From: JACRCG01 sp964524835
GTDB taxonomy: Bacteria > Desulfobacterota > Desulfuromonadia > Geobacterales > Pseudopelobacteraceae
Length of the DNA stretch: 64,000 nt
Direction: 5' to 3'
NCBI GenBank assembly: GCA_964524835.1
Contig: CAZGEG010000016.1
Location: forward strand, 47,727 to 111,726
The position numbers were made by a program, and so were the translations under genes. This document shows, piece by piece, positions 25,251 to 35,100 of this stretch. The notes under the pieces were generated by a model. That model did not search any database. It was not told the origin of the DNA and saw only the letters and a list, made by a program, of their open reading frames with translations. Position 1 is the stretch's first letter; each line of letters opens with the position of its first letter.

Positions 25251-26092
25251 CAGGTGTTCCCCATAGTTATTTCCCGGCATCCTGCGCAGCAATCCGGAAT
25301 GGTCTGTTGTTCCAATTGGGTTCTCACATGGTCAATAGAAACATACGTGCCGGCGTCTTTTATTAAGCAGCACGGCATCATCCTGCCGTTTACGTCGAAA
25401 TACCTCATCGAGGGTCGGAATACGTAGCGGCAGCGAAAGTGATACTTTTCACTGCCGATATCTGCCAGTCCGGGATAGCGTTTGCCGTAGTCCGCCTTGG
25501 ACTGGATGGGCTGGACAACATGCCTGTCTATGCCCAGGCTCCGGACATAGTTTCGTAGCGCCTCTAATGGCTGGCCATAGTCAACGCTGTGGATGATAAC
25601 GCCTCGCCGCCCCATCGCGGCGACCAACTGTTCAAGGTTCCTGAGAACCCCGGAGAGCCTGAACCGTCCGATTCTGTCAGCTTCATCCCCATCAAGAGTA
25701 TCAAGAGAGAACCCTATCTGCGGAAACTGCCGGGCGGCACGCCTGATGTCAATGTTGCTGCCGTTTGTTATGGTATAAGGGCGCTTGCCGCTCCTGGCCA
25801 CCTTTTCCACCATGTCCCAGAAGTATGGGTGCACGGTCGGTTCACCCTCGCCCTGAAGTGATACGGTAAGCCGCGCGCGAGGGAGGCTTGCCAGTATCCT
25901 GTCAAACAGCGCCGGATGCATGTGGCGCTGAGGCATCTCCCTGCCGGCACAATAGAAACAGCTGAAATTGCAGACCGTGGTGACTTCAATCTGCACCAAT
26001 CCGATCCTGGAAACAAAAGCAGCGGGAAGCGGACGGAGGAGGCTGCCCCCGACTTTTTCCCGCTGCATCTGTGTACCAGCATGCTCAGCCAT
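25250..26092 (-). CDS. Radical SAM protein with SPASM-like C-terminus
   Basis: 280 residues. The radical SAM cluster motif is CNFSCFYC (Cys41, Cys45, Cys48) after the strand LVQIEVTTV. SLQGEGEPTVHP and ITNGSNID are the following barrel motifs. The C-terminal region has further cysteines (FRCRYVF, MMPCCLIKD, DCCAGC), a pattern of SPASM/twitch auxiliary clusters. Enzymes of this group often modify peptides or proteins. It lies 36 nt downstream of the giant RTX gene and is coupled to a glycosyltransferase gene. No clear ribosome binding site precedes the ATG at 26092, so translation may depend on the upstream gene. Confidence 0.85.
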   Translation of the reverse strand: MAEHAGTQMQREKVGGSLLRPLPAAFVSRIGLVQIEVTTVCNFSCFYCAGREMPQRHMHPALFDRILASLPRARLTVSLQGEGEPTVHPYFWDMVEKVARSGKRPYTITNGSNIDIRRAARQFPQIGFSLDTLDGDEADRIGRFRLSGVLRNLEQLVAAMGRRGVIIHSVDYGQPLEALRNYVRSLGIDRHVVQPIQSKADYGKRYPGLADIGSEKYHFRCRYVFRPSMRYFDVNGRMMPCCLIKDAGTYVSIDHVRTQLEQQTIPDCCAGCREITMGNT

Positions 26093-26128
26093 TCAGACCA
26101 GCTTCGCTATGCGAGACCGTGAACAGGC

Positions 26129-29100
26129 TCACAGCGAGTGCATCCCCTCTTTAAGTCCGTTGAAGCCTTTCAGGTTTGTGCCGCTGCCGGCGGCGAGGGC
26201 CATGCCGCCCATGCCGTATCCGCTGCCGCTGGAGATCCCTTCTCCGTTTTTCCCGAGATGGCTGAGGTCGGCACCCTGCTTCATCTGCTGATAGCAGTCA
26301 TCCGAGTCGGCCAGATCAAGGGCAATGGCCCTGTCTATGGCCTGCCAACGGGCGGCTATGCTCCCGTCATCACCGCTGACGGTGGTATGGTCGGACCGCT
26401 GCAGATACCGTTCAAGCAGTTCCGAATCCAGGCAGCCGACCGGTGAGGAGGGGAGCTGCCCGCCATCCGGAGTTTTTCTCCGGTCATCGTCATGGCGGGA
26501 GTTTTCAGAACCTCTGCCGTACGCTTCCTCATCGTCATGGTTCTCTTTTCTGCCGGGAACGTGCGGTGCTGTCGGCTGGTTGTCGTTCCGGTCATGACAC
26601 TGTTCATGGGATGGCTGGTCGTCCACCTCCCTCACCCAGGGGTCGCCCTTGACAACGGAGAGGCTGAATGTGTCCGAAACGGAAAGGCTCCCTTTCGTAC
26701 TTCCGGTTGCAGCAACCTTGTCGGTGGCGGTGACACGAACGTCAAGATCGCCGAGTGTTTTGGGGGCCTTGCCGGAGAATGTGCCGCTGGCGGCATCGAA
26801 TTTCAGCCAGGCGGGAAGCGCTTTCCCGTTTGCCAGGGTGGCGGTGTACGAGAGCACGTCCCCCTTATCGATGTCGATGAAGCTGTTTTCAGGCAGCCTG
26901 AAGCTGAAATTCTTGTTTGCTGTCAGCCCCCTGTCGGCAAGATGCTTGATCACAATAGGGGCGTCGTTGGTTCCGGCTATGGCAACATCCAGAGAGGATG
27001 TAGCGGATGCGGTTCCGTCGGTGACGCTGTAGTCGAACCGGTCGGTGGCGGTATTGTCTCTCCCCAGTGACTGGACAGATGGGGCAAAATTGGCAAGCTG
27101 GTAGCTGTAGCTGCCATCCGCCTTTATGCCCAGATAGCCGTATTCCCCCCGTTTGATGCCGGGAGATGCCACTGTCAGGACGGTGCCGGGGTCGGGGTCG
27201 GTATCGTTGGCAAGGAGGTTGCCGCTGGCACAGATACGCGTGTCTTCGATCAGGCTGGCCGAATCGTGAACCGCCACAGGGGGCCTGTTGCCGCCGGTCA
27301 CGGTGAGGGTAAAGCCGGAATCGGCGGTTGCACCGGCACGGTCGGTGGCGGTGAGTTGAATGCCGATGTTCCCCGTTGAGCCGCCTGCCGGAGTTCCGGA
27401 GAAGGTCTGAGTGGCCGGGTCAAAGGCCAGCCATGCCGGCAACGGATCGCCGTTGGACAGCCTGGCGCCGAGTGTCATGCTGTCGCCGGCATCGACATCG
27501 GTAAAGGTGTCGGCAGGAACCTGCCAGGAGAAGACTTCCCCTGCTGCGGCGGTCAGGGACGGGATCGGTATTGTCGCCACCGGGGCGTCGTTGACGTTTT
27601 GTACGGCCAGGGTAAAAACGGAACTGGCTGCCGCACCGGCGGTGTCCGTTGCGGTCAGCTTAATCCCGTAGCTGCCGACTTCGCCGTTGCCGGGGGTGCC
27701 GGAGAGGTCGCCGGTGGCGGCATTGAAGCTGAGCCAGGACGGCAGTGGATCTCCGTTGGCCAGAGTGGCGCTGTACGCCAGTTGGTCGCCTGTATCCACA
27801 TCATTAAAAGCATCCGCCGGAATCTGGAGACTGAAGGGCTGGTCTTCCGCTACAGTCTGGTCAGCCAGTGGGTTCGCGACGATCGGGGCGTCGTTGACGT
27901 TGGCTATGGTAATGGCAAAGGTGCTGCTCGCCATTGCCCCGGCCATATCGGAGGCAGTTACCTGGACGCTGACTGCGCCGGCGTCGTCATTCCCCGGAAT
28001 ACCGGAGAAAGTCTGTGTCGCGGCGTTGAAGCTCAGCCAGGCGGGTAAACCGGTGCCATCCGCCAGGGTAGCGGTGTAGGAGAGGCTGTCGCCGGCATCG
28101 ATGTCCTTGAAACTGTCGGCCGGAATCTGGAAACTGAATGCCAGGTCTTCGGTCGCTGCCTGGTCTGCCAGTGCGGCTGCAACAACCGGCGCATCGTTGG
28201 TGTTGATCACAGCCAGATTGAACGTATTAGCCACAGCCGCCCCGGCACGGTCGGTCGCGGTCACCGTGACGTCGATACCGCCGACATTGTCATTACCCGG
28301 TGTACCGCTGAAGGTGCTGCTGGTAGTATCGAATTGCAGCCAACCGGGCAACGGATCACCGTTGGCAAGAGTGGCGCTGACGGTGAGCTGGTCACCCGCG
28401 TCGATATCAGTGAAGGTGCCGCCGGGTATCTGGAAACTGAACGGCTGGTCCTGGATCGCAGCCCGGTCTGCCAGCGGGTCGGTCAGTATCGGAGCGTCGT
28501 TGACATTAGCCACTTCGATCGTGAAGCTGCTGTCGGCAGTGGCCCCTGCCAGGTCGGCAGCGGTTACCCGGACGCTTACGGCGCCCACATCGTCATTACC
28601 CGGTATGCCGCTGAAGGTGCCGGTGCTTGCGTCGAATTGCAGCCAGTGCGGCAACGGATCACCGTTGGCCTGGGTGGCACTGTAGGCAAGCTGATCACCC
28701 GCGTCGATATCGGTGAATGTGTCACCGGGAATCCGGAAGCTGAACGGCTGGTCCTGAGTCGCGCCCTGAACCGACAACGGTGTTGTCACAACCGGCGCAT
28801 CATTGACGTTGGCAACGTCGATAGTGAAACTGCTGGAGGTTGCCGCACCGGCACGGTCGGTGGCGGTCACCGTAACGTTGACGGCTCCCACATCGTCATT
28901 CCCCGGTGTGCCGCTGAAAGCCCCGCTGGCGGCGTCGAACGTCAGCCAGGAGGGGAGCGGGTTGCCGTTGGCAAGAACAGCGCTGACGCTGAGCTGGTCG
29001 CCCCTGTCGATATCGACGAAGGTGCCGTCGGGTATCCGGAAACTGAACGGCTGGTCCTGGGTCGCGCCCTGGGACGTAAGCTGCGTGACCACCATCGGGG

Positions 29101-32100
29101 CATCATTGACGTTCTCCACCGTCACGGAGAACGATTGGCCTGCCGTCGCACCGAACGGGTCGGTGGCGGAGACTTCCACGGTAAACGCCCCGACATGGTC
29201 GTTCCCCGGCGTACCGCTTAAAATAAGAGTTGCCGGATCGAACGAGAGCCATTCGGGCGGGGTGTCGTAACCGGATACGGAGACATGGTAGGTCAACTGG
29301 TCGCCGTCAGCATCGCTGAAGGCCGTTGCCGGAATCTGGAAGACAAAGGGCTGATCCTGAGTCGCGGTCAGGGCTGAAAGCGGCTCTTCCGCTACGGGGG
29401 CATGGTTGGTCAATTCCCGGTAACTTATTACGCTTCCGTCCGAGAATTCGAAGGTGTCGATCACCTCGGTACCGTTGACACCGGTCAGATCGAAGTTTTC
29501 AACAACGATCGCATCACCGGCGGTTCCGTAACTGATTGTGAGAGTCGTTCCGTCCTGAGTAAAGGACAGGTCATCCATGGTGATTCCGGGACCGAAGCTG
29601 GCGATGTTGCCGATGCCGTTCTGGGCGGCGTCGATGACAGTGTCGATGCCGTTTCCGATATTGAATACGTAGGTATCCCGGCCGCCGCCGCCATTGAGGA
29701 GATCATCACCCGTCCCACCAGTCAGGACGTCGTTGCCGGCACCGCTCTCCAGGGTATCCGAGCCGTCATAACCGTACAAGCGATCACTGAGATTCGTCCC
29801 GGTCAGCAGATTGTCGTCAGTGTCTCCTTCGACAACAAAGATCGAACGTACCGCTTCGGCAAACGAAAGTATCGTGCCGTCATCAAAAACAAAGGTGTCT
29901 ATCGAGCGCGGGCTGGCGTCCACATCGTCAGGCGTAAAACCATCCATCCGCACCTGGTCACCATTGTCAAAGGCGATGATAAAGGTACCACTGCCGCTGT
30001 CGCTGTCTTCAGGGGAATCAAAGCGCAAATGACGCAACAGATCCTCCGGAGCTATGCCGGGGCCGAACTTGAGGGTATTGACGGCACCTTCCTCAGGAAA
30101 ATCGAAGATACTCACAACACCATCACCCTGGTTGAAGACATAGGTGTTGCTGCCGGACCCTCCTTCCTGATATGCGGCTCCTGCCGTACTTGCCAGCAGA
30201 TCGGAAAAGCTCATACTTGAACCGTCCCAGAAATTGAAACTCCCCACCGGCTGCGGCATACCGGGAACAGTTGGATCAAACCCCTCAAAGCGGATTCCGT
30301 CGCCACCGTAACCTACCCACAGGACCAGGCTTCCGTCCACCACCTCGGTCCTGATGGAGTCCTGATAGATGCCGTAACCGAAATTTACACGGTTCTCCAT
30401 ATCAGGGTCGCTGATATCCACGACCGTGTCCATCCCGTCGCCCAGGTTGAATTCATAGGTATCGTCGCCGCTTCCACCCATAAGACGATCGCTGCCTTGG
30501 CCGGAGGAGAAATAGTCGTTGCCCGCGCCCCCTTCGATAGTGTTATTGCCGACAGTACCGTATAAGTAGTCATCTCCTCCGGTTCCTACCGATGACACCC
30601 CGACAGCGAGAATGTCCTGGGGGGTAGCCACGCTGCCGTCGGCAAACAGATAGCTGTCCACAACGTTTGTGAGAGTTGGGCTGTCCGGATTGTAACCCGC
30701 AAGCCTCAGCTGGTCTCCGGTGGAGGGGATGTCGATGATCAGATAGCCGTCCCGCTCGGAGAACCTGAGATCGGACAGGGAGATCCCCTCCCCGAAGCTG
30801 AGCACGTTGTTCTCGATGCTGCCGCCGTAGCCGCCTCCGTAGTCTCCGCCATAGCCGCCGCCGTAGTCAACGTAGGAGGCCGCATATTCCCCTCCTTCGC
30901 CGCCGCCATAACCGGTATCGATATAATCCTGCTCTATGGTCAGGAGGCCGTCGCCGGCATTGAAGACAAAGGTATCGGCCCCCAGACCGCCGTAGGCGAT
31001 GTCATTGCCATCTCCGGCATAGATAAAATCATCGCCGTCTCCGCCCATGACCAGATCGTTGCCGCTGCCGCCAAAAACGATGTCATTCCCCGCACCGGCG
31101 TCAATCCTGTCATGACCGCTGCCGCCATCCAGATAGTCGTTCCCTCCAAGACCGTAGAGAATATCGTTTCCGGCGCCAGTCACCAGATTGTCTTTACGTT
31201 TCGTCCCAACCACCCGGTCGTCGCCGGCGCTCGGGGTCGGAGACGCGCCATAAAAGGCCGTGCCGGATACGTCGCCGGTCTGGGCATAGGCCACCGCGTC
31301 ATCTCCGCCGGCAGGCAGGGAGGCAAAGGTGATGTCGTATGCAGAGGCATCGGCAAACAGGGGAATTGGTGCCGCCACGCTTGAAGTGGATAAAGAGCCC
31401 AACGAGCTTCTCACCAAAGACTCAAGGTCATATACGGAAATCGTCCCGTCAGCTCCAACGAACTGCACCCGCTGCAGAGGAAGTACATCGACTTCGGTAA
31501 TCAGATCAGATTGAAACCAGGGGATCCTGATACTGCCTCCTGCACCATCATCCACCAGGAGTGCCAATTCGCCATACTCGTTGACCAGGGCCTTGACGTC
31601 TGACGGCGCAATCCCAACGCCGAATGACAGGGTCTTTACCCCATCGTACCAGTTGTTTTCGATGTAATCGTCGCCGTCTCCCCTATTGAACAGGTAGACA
31701 TCTTCGCCGGAACCGCCATTTAGGGAATCCGCCCCCTTACCTCCCGCAAGGATATCGGCATTGGCACCGCCATAGAGATAATCGTCCCCCTTGCCTCCAT
31801 CCAGAATATCATCCCCATTGCTCCCGTTCAGATTATCATTCCCGCTGCCGGCAAAAATCCGGTCGTTGCCGTAACCACCGTTGACATAGTCGTCTCCGGC
31901 ACGCGCATGGACGACATCATCACCGTCTTCCGCATATATATTATCTTCGGCATTACTTCCCTTCAACTTGTCGGCATCATAGGTGCCCCATTGGGTCCCG
32001 GCCACACCTCCATCGTTCATGGCGATGATCTCGTCAATGGACATTACGGTGCCGTCACTGAAGAGAAAACGTTTAATTGATGAGCGGGCAATATCGGTAT

Positions 32101-35100
32101 ACCAGCCATCGATCTCGATCCTGAACGCGGCCTCTCCGGTGCCTACCACCAGTGTGGCGTAGCCGCTGTCACCCGGCTGGATATCCCAGGTCTGGTTGCC
32201 CAGCTGCACCTCGAGGTCAGCCAGGGTGATTCCCGTGTCGAACTCGATGGTATCGTCAAAACCGTCGGCAAGTCGGGCGCGGACGTAATCCAGGTCATCA
32301 CCCTGCTTGAACCTGTAGACATTGGACCCGGTACCGCCATAGAGGTAATCACGGCCATCACCGCCGATCAGGATGTCATCCCCATCGCCTCCGTAAAGCG
32401 AGTCGTCGCCCTTGTTACCGGTCAATTTATCATTCCCTCCGCCACCTTCCAGCGAGTCGTTGCCGCCGGCTCCGGTCAGGCGGTCGTCCCCCTCCAGTCC
32501 CAGGATGGTGCTGTCAAGATCACTGCCGACAAGAATGTCATTACCCGACGTTCCCACCAGTGACTCGCTGGTCGGTGCAACGTTGGCAAGCGTTATCACA
32601 TTGTTCCAGGTGAGGGTGGTGCCGTCGGCAAAGGTGAATCTCTCAATCATGGAGCTGTACCAGGCTCCATAGGTTATGCGCAATGTATCCTGGGTATCTT
32701 TGACGGTTACCACCAGGTCTTCGTTCACAAGTGAAAATTCCAGGTCAGCCGGAGTAATCCCGGGCTGAAATGATACCGTATCCGTGGTACTGCTCCATTC
32801 CTCGGTGACCACGTCCTGACCGGAACCGCGGCCAAAACTGTAGGTATCGTTGCCGGAATGCCCAATCAGGAGATCGTTTCCGGCTCCACCATCAATAATT
32901 TCATCGGCAATGCCGCCTTCCAGCCGGTCGTCTCCGTCGGTAGAGAGCAAGGCTCTGGCCTGGAGGGCATTGATATCCCAGACTGTTCCGTCGGCGAAGC
33001 GCACCTGTTCGATGCGGTTGCCTTCATTGTAATCGTTGAAGGAGTCCTTGACCGTCAATTGATCGTCGGTCCCCTTGACGGAAAGCACCATATCGGTGCC
33101 CAGACGCCGGATGATAATGTCATCGGGCACCACCCCCTCGGTTAACTCTATCGAGTCGTTGGGTGAGTTAATCCAATAGTAGCCGCCGAAGCCCTCGGAA
33201 ACGACATCATGGCCGCTGCCACGACCAAAACGATAGATGTCGTCACCGTACCCGCCCGCCATCACGTCGTCACCGGCCCCGCCATCCAGGATATCCGCAC
33301 CGCCTCCCGCAATCAGGGTGTCGTTACCGCCAAGACCTTTGATATTCTCGCCGCTCTCGCTGCCGGTAATCGTATCGTTCCCCTCAGTGCCTGTTTTTAT
33401 CAGATGGGTATCCACGTAGGCGGTATCCAGGACCGTTCCGTCGCTGAATTCAATTCGGGCTATCTTGTAATATGGGCTGCTGAACCAGTTCTTGACCGTG
33501 ATGCTGTCGCTACCGTCCCCCAGAATGATGATTAGATCATCGCTGTATCCCGACAGCCGTTCAAAACGCACGCTGTCACTTGATATGCCTTCCTTGAAGC
33601 GGATGGTATCGCTGTTTGCCATGCCGTAATTTCTGTTGTAGATGGTGTCATGGCCATCGCCCGGGCCGAACAGATAGATATCGTTGTCGTTTGTCAGGTT
33701 GTAGTAACCATTTCCGTCGGTTCCGTAAAGTATGTCATCGCCATGGCCGCCGTCGATGACGTCATCCCCCAGGCCAGCGCGTATGGTGTCATTGCCGTCA
33801 CCGCCACGGACCATGTCATTTCCGCTGCCGCTGGTCAGTGTCTCGGCCGCCGAGCCCCCCAGCAGTATGTTGTTGCCGTCGCCGCCATTGATCGTACGTT
33901 TCTGGTCGTCACCCAGGATGATGTCGTCTGCAGACCCACCATTACTCCCGTTGAGCAGGACGTTGAACTCCTGGTAGAGTGCCTGTAATTGCGGGGTGAC
34001 TGTCAGGCTGCGCAGGTTTTCATCCAACAGGTCAGTCCCATCCCACCCGGTACCTGTCAGCAGATCATTGGCGTATCGGTTGAATTCGAACAGATCGGTG
34101 AGGCCGTTGACCGGATCGCTGGCGATTCGATCCTGGAACATCTGCGTCACCTTGCTGGTGTCAAGAGTGATGCTGGTGTCGGTTATGCTGAGCTCCACGG
34201 CATTGAGGTATTTTTTAAAGCGGGTCTGGATGAGCAGTTCTGTGTAAACTGCTTCGGCAAGGGCGGTGTAAGACCTATTCATATTCGCCGTTTCCGGAGA
34301 AATCAGGTCACTTAATGCCGTCGTGACACGGTCGCCGAGGACCGCATCTATGACACGGGTGTGTTGTTGCAGCGAGGTATCCACATAGGTCTTGGGAATA
34401 TATGACAAATAAACCGGCACTGATTGGCCCCACCGCAGGTAGATGACGTTGGATGATTTTTCGTCATACTGGAGATTACGGTACGTGTTTATGAGTTCCA
34501 CCGGTGATGCACTATAACTGGGGTCGGTTTTGGCCCACTCAAAAAGTACCTGGTCAATCAACGCCTTTTGTTCCGTTCGTGTCTCAGCTGCCGCATATTG
34601 AGTGAGCACATCTGCCAGGGCTGGTGATAGTGCTGCCGCTTCCTGCAAGTTGCGCAACCTTCCCATGCCCGCCAGGTCAGGAAGATCAGCCAGTTCCTGT
34701 GGTACGGCAATATGCTCGGTATATTCGCTGTAGAAGGTGTCCTGGGTAAGGTTTAAGTCGGCCAGCGTGGCGGTCGTGCCGTCGAGGTTGGTATAGTTGC
34801 CGGTGAGAATCTGACTTCCGCCGGGGAGGGGGATTGAAACATTTGTGCCGGTGGTGCTAAGGCTTTGAATGCCGAGATCGGTCAAAGTGGAAAGTTCATT
34901 GGCTTGGCTGACACCGTCCTGATTCAGGTCTCGCCATATTTTGAGCTCGTTAAAAGCAGCGTCTGAAGCGTCAATTTTGCCGTCAGCATTTGAATCAAGA
35001 TCGGTAAGAGCGGCAAAGCCGTTGACGGCATTTGTTCCGGTTTGCAGTTTAGTGTTGTCGCCAAACAATTCCGCGCCGGTATCGATGGTGCCGTTGCCGT

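Noticed and set aside
26138..30220. Several plus-strand open frames of 100-295 codons across the RTX gene
   Set aside because: They follow the 300-bp repeat period of the CADG units and have no ribosome sites; they are shadows of the minus-strand gene.
29690..33940. Tandem repeats that might suggest a CRISPR array
   Set aside because: The repeats are in-frame RTX nonapeptide codons without constant-length spacers or adjacent cas genes.
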